This document shows positions 29,768 to 41,704 of a stretch of 64,000 bases of DNA, piece after piece. The first letter of the stretch is position 1. Each line of letters starts with the position of its first letter. The translations under genes were made by a program, and so were the position numbers. The stretch comes from Luteimonas granuli. Lineage in GTDB: Bacteria; Pseudomonadota; Gammaproteobacteria; Xanthomonadales; Xanthomonadaceae. Below the pieces are notes generated by a model, which searched no databases, was not told the origin of the DNA, and saw only the letters and a program-made list of their open reading frames with translations. The stretch covers positions 310,001 through 374,000 of the forward strand of contig NZ_CP042218.1 of assembly GCF_007795095.1 (NCBI RefSeq), written 5' to 3'.

Positions 29768-30448
29768 ATGGCAATCTTCCGCAGCTCCCGCCTGTCGTTC
29801 CTGGTGCTCGGCTTCGCGCTCGCATCGGTCGCCGCGACCTCCAGCGCGCAGACAGTCGGTTACAACACCCGTACCGGCGACGTCTGGGTCGATACACGCC
29901 TGGTCGAGATCAACGATTACGGCCGGCGCCACCGGGATCCGTTCATCGACGAGATGCATGGCCACTACGGCGCGCCGCGCCCGCTGCTGGTGGAACTGCT
30001 CGACCGCCGCGGCTGGGCGCCCGGCGACGTGTACTTCGCCTGCGCGATGGCGCACGCCCTCGGAATCCCCTGCCTCGACGTGGTCCGCGAATACGACCGC
30101 GCCCCGGGCCAGGGCTGGGGCGCGGTCGCGAAGCGGCTCGGCATCAAGCCCGGCTCCGACGCCTTCCACGCACTCAAGCGGGGCCAGGTCGATACCTACG
30201 GGCGCTGGGGACACACGGTGGTGATCGATCGCCCGGTCCGCGTCGACTGGTCCACGAGCGGGCCCCGTCGGGGCAAGGCAGGCGAGGGCAAGGCCGGCAA
30301 GGGCCCGCAGCGCGACAGTGCCGGCTCAGGCCCCGGCTACCAGGGCAAGCGCGGCGATGCCGGCAAGGCCGCCGGCCAAGGCGACAAGGGCAACGGCGGT
30401 CGCGGGAACAAGGGCAAGGATCGCGGCAACAACGGTCGCGGCGGCTGA
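29768..30448 (+). CDS. Exported protein with basic Gly/Lys-rich tail
   Basis: 226 aa, not recognised. The signal peptide (SFLVLGFALASVAATSSAQ, about residues 10-28) is followed by a compact domain (30-155: GYNTRTGDVWVDTRLVEIND, FACAMAHALGIPCLDVVREY). The tail, about 160-226, is almost all Gly, Lys, Arg, Asn and Asp (GDKGNGGRGNKGKDRGNNG) and probably disordered. Similar short secreted proteins are known in Xanthomonads, with a WVDT/INDY motif near the N-terminus. The tail could bind nucleic acid or polyanions, but that is speculation. Spacing to the neighbours suggests its own promoter. Confidence 0.7.
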   Translation: MAIFRSSRLSFLVLGFALASVAATSSAQTVGYNTRTGDVWVDTRLVEINDYGRRHRDPFIDEMHGHYGAPRPLLVELLDRRGWAPGDVYFACAMAHALGIPCLDVVREYDRAPGQGWGAVAKRLGIKPGSDAFHALKRGQVDTYGRWGHTVVIDRPVRVDWSTSGPRRGKAGEGKAGKGPQRDSAGSGPGYQGKRGDAGKAAGQGDKGNGGRGNKGKDRGNNGRGG

Positions 30449-30509
30449 TGCACGCATTGGCCATGCGGCCCCGGCCGCATGCCCGGATCCTGCCGCGCGC
30501 CGACCGGAT

Positions 30510-31640
30510 TCAGCGCGCGAGCAGGCGCTCCACGAGCGCGAAGTAGAGTCCCGGCAGCGCCTCGAGGTCCGCGACCGACACGTGTTCGTCGACCTGGTGG
30601 ATGCTGGCGTTGACCGGTCCCAGTTCGATGCACTGCGTCCCCAGGGGCGCGATGAAGCGGGCATCGGACGTACCACCACCCGTGCTTTCCTCGGGAATCA
30701 CGCCCAGCGTCCGCGCCACGGCCTCCCTGACGGTCGCGCGCAGTGGCCCCTCGGGCGTGAAAAAGGGTTCCCCGCTGCGATGCCAACGCAGGTCGAAGTC
30801 GAGACCGTGGCGCGCCAGCAGGCCCTCGATCTCCGACTCCAGCCGCGACGCGGTCCAGTGCGGGTTGAAGCGCAGGTTGAAGTCCACCCGCAGCTCGCCG
30901 GGGATGACGTTGCCGGCACCGGTGCCGGCGGCGACGTTGCTGACCTGCAGGCTGGTGGGCGGGAAGGTTTCGTAGCCCTCGTCCCAGCGCCGCGCCACCA
31001 GCTCCGCCAGCGCCGGCAGCGCCCGGTGCACCGGGTTGCGCGCCTTCTCGGGATAGGCAACGTGTCCCTGCACGCCGCGCACCGTGAGCGCCGCCGACAG
31101 CGAGCCCCGACGTCCGACCCGGACCAGGTCGCCCAGGCGGCGCGTCGACGAGGGCTCGCCGGTGATGCACCAGTCGATGCGCTGGCCGCGGCGGCGGAAC
31201 TCCTCGGCCACGCGGCGCACGCCGTCGATGGCGTCGCCCTCTTCGTCGGAGGTCAGCAGCAGCGCCACCGTCCCCGGATGGTCCGGATGCGCGGCCACGA
31301 AGCGCTCGAGCGCGACCACGAAGGCCGCGACGCTGCCCTTCATGTCGGCCGCGCCGCGCCCGTACAGCATCCCGCCGCGCTCTTCGGGCACGAAGGGATC
31401 ACTGGACCAGGCTTCGCGCGGTCCCGGCGGCACGACGTCGGTGTGCCCGAGCAGCAGCAGCACCGGCCCGCCCTCGCCGTGGGTGGCGAGCAGGTTGTCG
31501 ACCGCGCCGAAGCGCAGCGACTCGCAGGTGAAGCCGGCGCGCAGCAACCGGCCGGCCAGCAGCGCCTGGCAGCCGGCGTCGTCCGGCGTGATCGAGGGCC
31601 GCGCGATCAGCGCACACGCCAGTGCCAGCACCTCGCTCAT
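30510..31640 (-). CDS. dapE: Succinyl-diaminopimelate desuccinylase
   Basis: Di-zinc M20 peptidase-family enzyme that frees L,L-diaminopimelate in the lysine/peptidoglycan pathway. 376 aa. Metal ligands and catalytic residues: [41 protein letters not shown], and the C-terminal His in [25 protein letters not shown] is typical of DapE. The start ATG (31640) overlaps the yffB stop by 4 bp. It is the last gene of the minus-strand run map-glnD-dapD-yffB-dapE, where dapD makes the succinylated intermediate three steps earlier in the pathway. Confidence 0.96.
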   Translation of the reverse strand: MSEVLALACALIARPSITPDDAGCQALLAGRLLRAGFTCESLRFGAVDNLLATHGEGGPVLLLLGHTDVVPPGPREAWSSDPFVPEERGGMLYGRGAADMKGSVAAFVVALERFVAAHPDHPGTVALLLTSDEEGDAIDGVRRVAEEFRRRGQRIDWCITGEPSSTRRLGDLVRVGRRGSLSAALTVRGVQGHVAYPEKARNPVHRALPALAELVARRWDEGYETFPPTSLQVSNVAAGTGAGNVIPGELRVDFNLRFNPHWTASRLESEIEGLLARHGLDFDLRWHRSGEPFFTPEGPLRATVREAVARTLGVIPEESTGGGTSDARFIAPLGTQCIELGPVNASIHQVDEHVSVADLEALPGLYFALVERLLAR

Positions 31641-31996
31641 CCGTCGATCCCGAAGCGCTTCTTGAAACCGTTGTCGCTGAAGCCCTGGGTCACGGCACCG
31701 TCGTCGGTGACCACCACCGGCCGCCTGAGCAGCTGCGGGTACTCGCGCAGCAGCAGCTTCCACTCCGCGTCCGAGCCCGCGGCCTTGCGGTGGGCGGGCA
31801 GCTCGCGCCAGGTCGTCGAAGACCGGTTGACCATCGCCTCGAAGCCGCCCAGCTTGCCGGCCCAGTCCACCAGCGTTTCCGGCGACGGCTTCTCGTCCCG
31901 GTAGTCGACGAAGACGTGCCCGACGCCGAAGCGGTCCAGCCACTTCCGCGCCTTCCTGCAGGTGTCGCAGTTCTTCAGCCCGTAGAGCGTCGTCAT
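31637..31996 (-). CDS. ArsC/Spx-like thioredoxin-fold protein (YffB family)
   Basis: 119 aa. The start [20 protein letters not shown] has the CxxC typical of YffB rather than the single Cys of arsenate reductase. [31 protein letters not shown] and the closing [12 protein letters not shown] are family landmarks. YffB-type genes very often sit next to dapE in gammaproteobacteria, as here (4-bp overlap), but the biochemical role is unknown. It lies 16 bp downstream of dapD. Upstream in-frame residues lie inside dapD and are excluded. Confidence 0.9.
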   Translation of the reverse strand: MTTLYGLKNCDTCRKARKWLDRFGVGHVFVDYRDEKPSPETLVDWAGKLGGFEAMVNRSSTTWRELPAHRKAAGSDAEWKLLLREYPQLLRRPVVVTDDGAVTQGFSDNGFKKRFGIDG

Positions 31997-32012
31997 GCCT
32001 GCCTCCCCCGGA

Positions 32013-33157
<1,145 letters not shown>

Positions 33158-33161
<4 letters not shown>

Positions 33162-35788
33162 CTGCGGGGTTCTCCATCGATCCGTGCCAGCAAGGCCGCG
33201 CGCAGGCGTGCGCATGCGGCCTCGTCCAGCGGCTGTTTGTCCTGTCCGGTGACCCGGAACACGTCCTCGGCACGGGCGCCGAAGGTCGCGATGCGGGCAT
33301 CGTGCACCCGCAGGCCTTCGCTGCGCAGCACGTGCGCGACGTCGGCCAGCAACCCGGGCCGGTCGGTGCAGACCAGGCTCAGCACGGTGGCGCTGTGGTC
33401 GGCGCTGGTCGCGAACTCGACCTCCGGGACGATCCTGAAATGGCGCAGATGCCGCGGCTGCGTGCGCATCGCGGGGCGGACGTCATCGATCGGCCCGGCA
33501 AGCACCGCGCCCAGCTTGCGCGCCACCGCCTTCGGATCGCAGTCGCCGCGGGCGTCATCGGGCAGCACCTGGAAACTGTCGAACACCGTGTTGCCCGGCC
33601 CGTCGAGCGCGCGCGCCTGCTGGATCGCCAGGCCCAGCCGGTCGAGCGTCACCACGATCGCCGCGAACAGCCCGTCGCGGTCGGGGCCGTGCACGAAGAC
33701 CTCCATCGCCGGGCTGCCGGGGGCCACCAGCCGCGCCCGGACCACCGCCTGCGAACCTGCCTCGCCACTCTCGTGCAGCGCCAGCGCCTGCCAGGCGATC
33801 TGCTCGGCGCGCGCGCGCAGGAAGCTGGCCGTCGGGAAGCGATCGAGCAGCGCCACCGCCCTGGCGGCGTCGATGCCATGCCCCGCCAGAAGCGCCAGCG
33901 CCGTGCCGCGGGCCTCGGCAATACGCTCGGCGGCGGCCACCGGATTTTCCAGGCCGCGGCGCAGGGCAAGGCGCGTGGCGCTGCGCAGGTCGGCCAGCAA
34001 CCGGTCCTTCCACGCGTTCCAGAGCTTGGGCGAGGTGCCCGCGATGTCGGCGCAGGTCAGGAGGTACAGATAGTCCAGGCGGTCGCGGTCGGCGACCTCG
34101 GTGGCGAAGCGGTGGATCACCGCAGGGTCGGCGATGTCCTGCTTCTGCGCGGTCACCGACATCAGCAGGTGGCGCAGCACCAGCCATTCGACCAGGGCCG
34201 TGTCGGCCTCGCCCAGTCCGTGTGCCGCGCAGAACGTGCGCGCGTCCACCGCGCCGAGCTCGGAATGGTCGCCGCCGCGCCCCTTGGCGATGTCGTGGAA
34301 CAGCCCGGCCAACAGCAGCAGCTCGGGCTTGCGCAGCGTGGGATACACCTCATGCGCCTGGGAAAAGCGCTCGTCGGGCTCACCCGTCGCGAACGCCGCC
34401 AGGTTGCGCAGCACGGCCAGCGTGTGCTGGTCCACGGTGTAGACGTGGAACAGATCGAACTGCATCCGCCCCGACACCTGCGCGAAGGCCGGGATCCAGC
34501 GTCCCAGCACGCCGAGCCGCGCCATGCGTTCGAGGGTGCGTACCGGCACCGGCCCGCGCAGCAGTTCGAGGAAGCCGGCGCGCTGCTCCGGCGGCGCCGC
34601 CGTGTACGCGGGCAGCCCATCCAGCGCCTCGGCCAGCGCGCGCGCGGTGTGTGTATGCAGGCCGCGCAGCTCGCCCAGCCGCGCCCAGGCCGCGAACAGC
34701 GCGAACACTTCGCCGATGTCGCCGTGCGGCCAATCGTTGTCGCTGGCGGCGAGGTAGCCGCGACGCAGTTCGAAGCGCTCGTCCACCGGCTCCGGCACCG
34801 CGGCGCCATCGAAATGCTCCTCGAAGCGCTGCTGCAGGCGGTCGCCGATCCGGCGCACCACCGCGGCGCTGCGGTAGAAGCCCTGCATCATCTGCTCGAC
34901 GCCGAGAGTGCGCTCGTCGTCGGCGAAGCCCAGGCGCGCGGCCAGGGCCTTCTGGTGGTCGAATCGCAGGCGGTCCTCGCCGCGGCCCGCCACCAGGTGC
35001 AGGCCGTAGCGCAGCCGCCCCAGCGCGCGGCGCTCGCGGTCCAGCGCCGCGGCCTCGTCGGCGCCGACGTGGCCCAGCGCGACCAGCGGCCCGAGCTCGT
35101 GGGTGCCGAAGGCGCGACGCGCCATCCAGCCCAGCACCTGGAGGTCGCGCAGCCCCCCGGGACCTTCCTTCAGGTTCGGTTCGAGGTTGTCCGAAGTGTC
35201 GCCGAAGCGCGCGTGCCGGCGCTCCTTCTCTCCGGCCTTGGCGATGAAGAAGTCGCGCGCCGGCCAGGCGCGGTCGGGCGCGATCGCACGCGCCAGCGCC
35301 AGCGGCGCGTCGTCGTCGGCCACGATCGGCCGCGCCTCCAGCAGCGCGGTCATCACGGTGAGGTCGGCCGCTGCCCCGCTGCACTGTGCGAGCGTCCGTA
35401 CCGAATGGCTGGCCGGCAGGCCGCAGTCCCACAGCAGCGCGAACAGCCGTGACAGCGCCGCGCCGGCGGTGGCATCGGGCTCTTCCTCCGCCAGCACCAG
35501 CAGGTCGATGTCTGAATGCGGGAACAGTTCGCCGCGGCCGTAGCCGCCGACCGCGAACAGCGTCAGGCCGCGGGACGCCGGCACGCAGCGCGTCCACGCC
35601 GCGGCCACGATCCCGTCGACTGCGCGCGCGCGCTCGGCCGCCAGGCGGGTGGCATCGGCACCCTGGTCGAAACGCGCGGCCAGGGCTGCGTCCGCAGCGG
35701 CCAGCGCCTCGCGCCGCGCCTGCGCCCAGGCCGCGTCGCCGCCGTCGTCCCTGCGGCCAGGCGCGTCGGTGGGCGCGGCCGCGTCCAC
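33158..35788 (-). CDS. glnD: [Protein-PII] uridylyltransferase / uridylyl-removing enzyme
   Basis: Glutamine sensor that uridylylates or deuridylylates PII proteins and so controls nitrogen metabolism. 876 aa, GTG start. Domains in order: nucleotidyltransferase ([20 protein letters not shown], about residues 75-110), HD phosphohydrolase ([22 protein letters not shown], about 490-512), and two C-terminal ACT domains ([20 protein letters not shown] and [20 protein letters not shown]). The start is 1 bp after the map stop. The 3' end overlaps dapD. The map-glnD-dapD-dapE order occurs in other gammaproteobacteria, which supports the start choice. Confidence 0.95.
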
Positions 35789-35789
35789 G

Positions 35790-36563
35790 TCAGAAATCGT
35801 TGTCGTCGCCGGGCAGGCGGGTGAGGATGTCCACGCCGTCGGCGGTCACCGCCACCGTGTGCTCCCACTGCGCCGACAGCTTCCGGTCCTTGGTGACCAC
35901 GGTCCAGCCATCGGGCAGCAGGCGGGTATGCCGCGCGCCCTCGTTGATCATCGGCTCGATGGTGAAGGTCATGCCCTCCTCCAGCACCAGGCCCTCGCCG
36001 GGGCGGCCGTAGTGCAGCACCTGCGGCTCCTCGTGGTACACGCGGCCGATCCCGTGGCCGCAGTACTCGCGGACCACGCTGAAGCGCTCGCTCTCCGCAT
36101 AGGACTGGATCGCATGGCCGATGTCGCCCAGCGTCGCGCCCGGCTTGACCGCGCGGATGCCGTGGAACATGGCCTCGCGGGTCACTTCCACCAGCCGCTT
36201 CGCCATCACCGACGGGGTGCCGACGTAGTACATGCGGCTGGTGTCGCCGTGCCAGCCGTCCTTGATGACGGTGACGTCGATGTTGATGATGTCGCCATCC
36301 TTCAGCACCTTGGCCTCGCTCGGGATGCCGTGGCAGATGACGTTGTTGACCGAGATGCAGGTGGCCCGGGGATAGCCTTTGTAGCCGACGTTGGCCGGAG
36401 TTGCCTGCTGCGCGTTGACGATGTGCTCGTGACAGAGGCGGTCGAGCTCGCCGGTGCTCACGCCCGGCTTCACGTGCGGGGCGATCATCCGCAGCACCTC
36501 GGCGGCCAGTGCGCCGGCGGCGCGCATCTTCTCGATCTCTTCTGGGGTCTTGGGGGTGATCAT
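35790..36563 (-). CDS. map: Methionine aminopeptidase, type I
   Basis: Removes the initiator methionine from nascent proteins. 257 aa, type Ia (no extension). The five metal ligands are visible: Asp in [10 protein letters not shown], Asp in [13 protein letters not shown], His in [14 protein letters not shown], Glu in [13 protein letters not shown] and Glu in [12 protein letters not shown]. The start [20 protein letters not shown] is canonical. It heads the minus-strand operon with glnD and is divergent from rpsB, the usual arrangement around map/rpsB in gammaproteobacteria. Confidence 0.97.
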   Translation of the reverse strand: MITPKTPEEIEKMRAAGALAAEVLRMIAPHVKPGVSTGELDRLCHEHIVNAQQATPANVGYKGYPRATCISVNNVICHGIPSEAKVLKDGDIINIDVTVIKDGWHGDTSRMYYVGTPSVMAKRLVEVTREAMFHGIRAVKPGATLGDIGHAIQSYAESERFSVVREYCGHGIGRVYHEEPQVLHYGRPGEGLVLEEGMTFTIEPMINEGARHTRLLPDGWTVVTKDRKLSAQWEHTVAVTADGVDILTRLPGDDNDF

Positions 36564-36604
36564 GCGGCCATTATCGCCGATCCGGCCGCTCCCGCGCCCC
36601 GACC

Positions 36605-36634
36605 TTGCCGCCAAAAGCCGTCCCGGGCTACAAT
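36605..36634 (+). promoter_or_regulatory. Promoter of rpsB-tsf
   Basis: -35 TTGCCG (36605-36610) and -10 TACAAT (36629-36634), spacer 18 nt. It lies between the divergent map and rpsB starts and gives a ~240-nt leader for rpsB. Confidence 0.55.
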
Positions 36635-36640
36635 CCGCAG

Positions 36641-36879
36641 GTTCACGCGCCGGGGCTTCCCGGCCGGAACCGCCCACGACGGGCGCCGCCGTCGAATACA
36701 CACCTGCCGCGACAGCCCGCCCCGGGGTGTCCGGCGCAGCGGAGGCCCAGGCCCCGTCGCGCCGGATTCGGACGCGGACGCGGCGGGGAGGCCCAACCCC
36801 GGAACCCATCGCCCGCCCCGCGCGTGCACGCCGCCCCACCCTTTCCCGGCGGCCGGGTTCCCCACCAGGAGTCACCGCA
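36641..36879 (+). promoter_or_regulatory. Long untranslated rpsB leader (possible S2 autoregulatory RNA)
   Basis: About 240 nt of GC-rich, potentially structured sequence between the predicted start of transcription and the rpsB ATG. I see no open reading frame of its own. In gammaproteobacteria the rpsB 5' leader is a known autoregulatory RNA that binds S2; I infer the same role from position and length, not from a confirmed motif. Ribosome-binding site: ccaggagtc at 36864-36872. Confidence 0.4.
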
Positions 36880-37713
36880 ATGCCCCAGATCACCATGCGC
36901 CAGATGCTGGAAGCCGGCGTCCACTTCGGCCACCAGACCCGCTACTGGAACCCCAAGATGGCGCCCTACATCTTCGGCGCCCGCGGCAAGATCCACATCA
37001 TCAACCTCGAGAAGACCGTCCCGCTGTTCTCGGACGCGATGAACTTCATCTCGGGCATCGCCCAGAAGCGCGGCATGATCCTGTTCGTCGGCACCAAGCG
37101 CAGCGCGCGCGAGGCGATCAAGGAAGAGGCCGAGCGCTGCGGCATGCCGTACATGACCCAGCGCTGGCTGGGCGGCACGCTGACCAACTTCCGCACCGTC
37201 AAGGGCTCGGTGTCGCGCCTGAAGACGCTCGAGGCCGGCGAGACCGACGGCACCTTCGACAAGCTGGTCAAGCACGAAGTGCTGGGCCTGCGCCGCGAGC
37301 GCGAGAAGCTGCTGGCCTCGCTGGGCGGCATCAAGGAAATGAACCGCCTGCCCGACGCCCTGTTCGTGATCGACATCGGCCACGAGGACATCGCGATCAA
37401 GGAAGCCAGGAAGCTCGGCATCCCGGTGATCGCCGTGGTCGACACCAACTACGACCCCAACCTGGTCGACTACGCCATCCCCGGTAACGACGACGCCATC
37501 CGCGCCGTGCAGCTGTACGCCCGTGCCGCCGCCGACGCCGTGCTCGAGGGCAAGGCCGCCGCGCCGAGCGCCGCGACCGTGCGCGAGGAAGAGTTCACCG
37601 AGGCCGCCGATGGCGACAAGCCGCGCCGCGCCCCGGCCCGCAAGAAGGCCGAGGCCGCGGATGCGCAGCCTGCAGCCGAAGCCGGCACCGATGAGGCGAA
37701 GGCCGCCGAGTAA
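36880..37713 (+). CDS. rpsB: 30S ribosomal protein S2
   Basis: Small-subunit protein needed for S1 binding and mRNA recruitment. 277 aa. The start [20 protein letters not shown] and [20 protein letters not shown] are universally conserved. [17 protein letters not shown] and [20 protein letters not shown] are also diagnostic. Beyond the usual ~240 residues there is a Lys/Ala/Glu-rich tail ([20 protein letters not shown]), which is longer than in E. coli and probably flexible. Upstream in-frame codons belong to the leader and are not translated. Confidence 0.98.
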   Translation: MPQITMRQMLEAGVHFGHQTRYWNPKMAPYIFGARGKIHIINLEKTVPLFSDAMNFISGIAQKRGMILFVGTKRSAREAIKEEAERCGMPYMTQRWLGGTLTNFRTVKGSVSRLKTLEAGETDGTFDKLVKHEVLGLRREREKLLASLGGIKEMNRLPDALFVIDIGHEDIAIKEARKLGIPVIAVVDTNYDPNLVDYAIPGNDDAIRAVQLYARAAADAVLEGKAAAPSAATVREEEFTEAADGDKPRRAPARKKAEAADAQPAAEAGTDEAKAAE

Positions 37714-37738
37714 GGCGCCCGGCATCGCCTGCCTGAAA

Positions 37739-37766
37739 CGCGGCCGCGCCACCATGCGCGGCCGCG
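37739..37766 (+). other. Hairpin between rpsB and tsf
   Basis: Perfect 11-bp stem cgcggccgcgc/gcgcggccgcg with a 6-nt loop (caccat) and no T run. In E. coli a partial terminator or processing site between rpsB and tsf adjusts their ratio; the same role is plausible here. Confidence 0.55.
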
Positions 37767-37799
37767 CACTTTGAAAACCCACAGATCCCGAGGTCCCCA

Positions 37800-38669
<870 letters not shown>

Positions 38670-38696
38670 GTCCCCTCCGGTCACCGCCGGACCACG

Positions 38697-38730
38697 GAAA
38701 AAGTCGCGGCATGCCGCGACTTTTTCTTTT
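38697..38730 (+). terminator. Rho-independent terminator after tsf
   Basis: Stem gtcgcggca/tgccgcgac (38703-38720), flanked by aaaaa on the left and tttttctttt on the right. This is the strongest terminator in the window. Confidence 0.93.
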
Positions 38731-38777
38731 CCACATCCTGTAGCCTCGGTCCGTCGCTCCGGCAAACGGCACGGGAC

Positions 38778-40301
38778 ATGTCCAGCACTCCGCCCCAGAT
38801 CGAGTCCGCCCCCGCCCCCGACCCGCCATTGAACCGGGACCTCGAGGCGACGCTCCGGTATTGCCGCGACCTGTTCTCGCCTCCGGCAATCGCGCTGCGG
38901 ATCATCGAGATGGCGCGGAACCCCGAGACCGACCTGGCGGTGATCGCGCGCACGGTCTCGCTCGATCCGGCCCTGAGCCAGCGCCTGCTGCGGGTGTCCA
39001 ACTCCTCCCTGTACGCCGGCCGCCGGAAGGTGGAGACGCTGAACCAGGCCATGACCCTGCTGGGCCTGAATGCGACCATGACCCTGGCGCTGGGCTTCTC
39101 CCTGGCACGGGACATGCGGGACTCCGCCGGCGAGCGGGCCGCGCTCTGGTGCCGCAGCGTGCTGGGCTCGCTGGCGGCGCGCCTGCTCGGCGTACACGTC
39201 CGGATCGACCGGCTCGAGGAGCTGATGCTGGCCGGCCTGCTCCAGGACATCGGCGCGATGGCCCTGCTGAAGGCCATCCCCGAGCGCTACGCCCCCTTGC
39301 GCGCGCGGGCTCCGGACAACACGGCGCTGCTGGCGCTCGAGCGCGAGGCCTTCGGCTGCGATCATGCCGAAGTCGGCGCCTGGCTCGCGCGGCAGTGGGA
39401 ACTGCCGCAGTACCTCCAGGACGCGATCGCGGCGAGCGAGGATCCTTCGGCGGAGGACCCTTTCGCCGCCTGCGTGATCGCGTCCGGCGCCATCGCCGAG
39501 CTCTGGCTGGACCGTGCGGGCGGCGCGTCCGAGGCCCGCGCCCGGGCCCTGGTCCAGGCCCTCCCGCTCCATGAAGGCACCACCCTGGACACGGTGCTGG
39601 CCGAGATGCACGCCAGTCTGCCGGAGATCAGCACCCTGTTCGAGACACAGATCCCGCACGCCGACCATCTCGACGGCCTCATCGCCGAAGCGCGGGAACT
39701 GCTGGTCATGCGCAACCTGCGCATGATCCAGAGCGCGGCCGCGTCCAGGCGCGACGCCGACAAGGCCGCCGAGCACATCCGGAGGCTCGCCGAACAGGCG
39801 CGACGCGACCCGCTCACGGGCGTCTACAACCGGCTGGAGATGGACGAAGCGCTGGAACGCGAGTTCGCGCTCGCGCTGGAACTCGGGCAGCCGCTGTCGG
39901 TCGCGTTCATCGACCTGGACGAATTCAAGCGCATCAACGACGAGCACGGCCACCTGGTCGGCGACCAGGTCCTGCGCCAGTTCGCGACCAGCCTGCAGGA
40001 GATGCTGCGAGCCAATGACATCGTCGCCCGCTACGGCGGCGAGGAGTTCCTGGTGGTGCTCGGCAACTCCGGCCAGGCCGCAGCGACGATGATCCTGCAG
40101 CGGATCCTGGAGCAGGTCCGCAGGCTGCCGATGGCCACCGTGGACGACAGGCCGCTGTACGTGACCTTTTCGGCCGGCATCGCGACCCATGACGCCGACA
40201 CTCGCTTTCCTGACGCCGGCAGCATTCTCCGGGCCGCCGACGAGGCGCTGTACGGAGCGAAGCGCGATGGCCGCAACCGGGTGGGAAGGCGGCCGTCCTG
40301 A
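38778..40301 (+). CDS. HDOD-GGDEF protein (probable diguanylate cyclase)
   Basis: 507 aa, no membrane segment. Residues ~25-235 form an HDOD domain (LFSPPAIALRIIEMARNPET, LSQRLLRVSNSSLYAGRRKV, LAGLLQDIGAMALLKAIPER). Residues ~340-507 form a GGDEF domain: DPLTGVYNRLEMDEAL, AFIDLDEFKRINDEHGHLVG, then active-site GGEEF (420-424). An intact inhibitory I-site, RAND (411-414), lies five residues before it. The enzyme therefore probably makes cyclic di-GMP and is feedback-inhibited. Between the two domains lies a helical linker (about 300-340). It sits alone between the tsf terminator and pyrH. Confidence 0.9.
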   Translation: MSSTPPQIESAPAPDPPLNRDLEATLRYCRDLFSPPAIALRIIEMARNPETDLAVIARTVSLDPALSQRLLRVSNSSLYAGRRKVETLNQAMTLLGLNATMTLALGFSLARDMRDSAGERAALWCRSVLGSLAARLLGVHVRIDRLEELMLAGLLQDIGAMALLKAIPERYAPLRARAPDNTALLALEREAFGCDHAEVGAWLARQWELPQYLQDAIAASEDPSAEDPFAACVIASGAIAELWLDRAGGASEARARALVQALPLHEGTTLDTVLAEMHASLPEISTLFETQIPHADHLDGLIAEARELLVMRNLRMIQSAAASRRDADKAAEHIRRLAEQARRDPLTGVYNRLEMDEALEREFALALELGQPLSVAFIDLDEFKRINDEHGHLVGDQVLRQFATSLQEMLRANDIVARYGGEEFLVVLGNSGQAAATMILQRILEQVRRLPMATVDDRPLYVTFSAGIATHDADTRFPDAGSILRAADEALYGAKRDGRNRVGRRPS

Positions 40302-40330
40302 AGCCGGCCCGCGCGCGCCCCGCTTTCGGC

Positions 40331-40336
40331 TAGAAT
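40331..40336 (+). promoter_or_regulatory. -10 box upstream of pyrH
   Basis: TAGAAT 28 nt before the pyrH ATG; no clear -35. It probably drives pyrH and the run of overlapping genes behind it. Confidence 0.45.
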
Positions 40337-40364
40337 TCACGCCGTTTCCGCCGGAGCTTCCCCC

Positions 40365-41087
40365 ATGGCCACCCTCGCCTATCGCCGCATCCTGCTCAAG
40401 CTGTCCGGCGAGGCGCTGATGGGCGATGAGGACTACGGCATCGACCCGAAGGTGATCCAGCGCCTGGCCGCGGAGATCATCGAGGCGCAGGCCGCGGGCG
40501 CCGAGATCGCGCTCGTGATCGGGGGCGGCAACATCTTCCGCGGCGCGGGCCTCGCCGCCGGCGGCATGGACCGCGTCACCGGCGACCAGATGGGCATGCT
40601 GGCCACGGTGATCAACGCGCTGGCCATGCAGGACGCGCTGGAGAAGCTCGGCGCCAAGGTCCGGGTGATGAGCGCGCTCAAGATCAACGACGTCTGCGAG
40701 GACTACATCCGCCGGCGCGCGATCCGCCACCTGGAGAAGGGCCGGATCACGATCTTCGCCGCCGGCACCGGCAATCCCTTCTTCACCACCGACTCCGGCG
40801 CCGCGCTGCGCGCGATCGAGATCGGTGCCGACCTGCTGCTCAAGGCCACCAAGGTCGACGGCGTCTACGACTCGGATCCGAAGAAGAACCCGGACGCGAC
40901 GCGCTACGAGCGGCTGACCTACGATGAGGTGATCGGTCGCGACCTGCAGGTGATGGACACCGCCGCCTTCGCCCTGGCACGCGACAGCGACCTGCCCCTG
41001 CGCATCTTCGACATGGAACAGCCGGGCCAGCTGCTGCGCATCCTCAAGGGCGAGCCGATCGGAACCCTGGTGCAGGGCCGCGGCTGA
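40365..41087 (+). CDS. pyrH: Uridylate kinase
   Basis: Phosphorylates UMP to UDP; an amino-acid-kinase-fold enzyme regulated by GTP and UTP. 240 aa. The start [20 protein letters not shown] and [20 protein letters not shown] are diagnostic. [20 protein letters not shown] and [20 protein letters not shown] form the nucleotide-binding part. Start and length match E. coli (241 aa). Confidence 0.98.
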   Translation: MATLAYRRILLKLSGEALMGDEDYGIDPKVIQRLAAEIIEAQAAGAEIALVIGGGNIFRGAGLAAGGMDRVTGDQMGMLATVINALAMQDALEKLGAKVRVMSALKINDVCEDYIRRRAIRHLEKGRITIFAAGTGNPFFTTDSGAALRAIEIGADLLLKATKVDGVYDSDPKKNPDATRYERLTYDEVIGRDLQVMDTAAFALARDSDLPLRIFDMEQPGQLLRILKGEPIGTLVQGRG

Positions 41088-41100
41088 CGCCGGCTTCGCC

Positions 41101-41106
41101 TATAAT
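41101..41106 (+). promoter_or_regulatory. -10 box upstream of frr
   Basis: A consensus TATAAT in the 49-bp pyrH-frr gap, 31 nt before the frr start; -35 not evident. It suggests a second promoter for frr-uppS-cdsA-dxr-rseP. Confidence 0.45.
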
Positions 41107-41136
41107 CCGCCGATTGCGAACAGGAGCGGGCAGCCG

Positions 41137-41694
41137 ATGCTCAACGAGATCAAGAAGGACGCGCAGGCGCGCATGGCCAAGAGCGTGGAATCCCTGCGCC
41201 ACGACCTCACCAAGGTCCGCACCGGCCGCGCCTCCACTGCGCTCGTCGACCACCTCAGGGTCAACTACTACGGCTCCGACATGCCCCTGACCCAGGTCGC
41301 CTCGGTGACCGTCAGCGATGCCCGGTCCCTCACCATCACCCCGTGGGAAAAGCAGATGGTCGCCGCGGTCGAGAAGGCGATCCTCGCCTCCGACCTGGGC
41401 CTGACGCCGAACACGGCGGGCACCACCATCCGCATCAACCTGCCCGCGCTCACCGAGGAGCGCCGCCGCGAGCTGACCAAACTGGTCCACTCCGAGGGCG
41501 AGTCGGCCAAGGTCGCGATCCGCAATATCCGCCGCGACGCCAACCAGCAGGCGAAAGACCTGCTGAAGGAGAAGGCGATCAGCGAGGACGACGAGCGCCG
41601 CTTCGAGACCGAGGTCCAGAAGATCACCGACGATGCCATCAAGGACGTCGACGAGGTGGTCAAGGCCAAGGAACAGGAGCTGATGGCGGTCTGA
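41137..41694 (+). CDS. frr: Ribosome recycling factor
   Basis: With EF-G, splits post-termination ribosomes. 185 aa, the exact family length. Landmarks: [79 protein letters not shown] and [20 protein letters not shown]. It precedes uppS by 10 bp. Confidence 0.98.
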   Translation: MLNEIKKDAQARMAKSVESLRHDLTKVRTGRASTALVDHLRVNYYGSDMPLTQVASVTVSDARSLTITPWEKQMVAAVEKAILASDLGLTPNTAGTTIRINLPALTEERRRELTKLVHSEGESAKVAIRNIRRDANQQAKDLLKEKAISEDDERRFETEVQKITDDAIKDVDEVVKAKEQELMAV

Positions 41695-41704
41695 CGGCGC
41701 CGGC

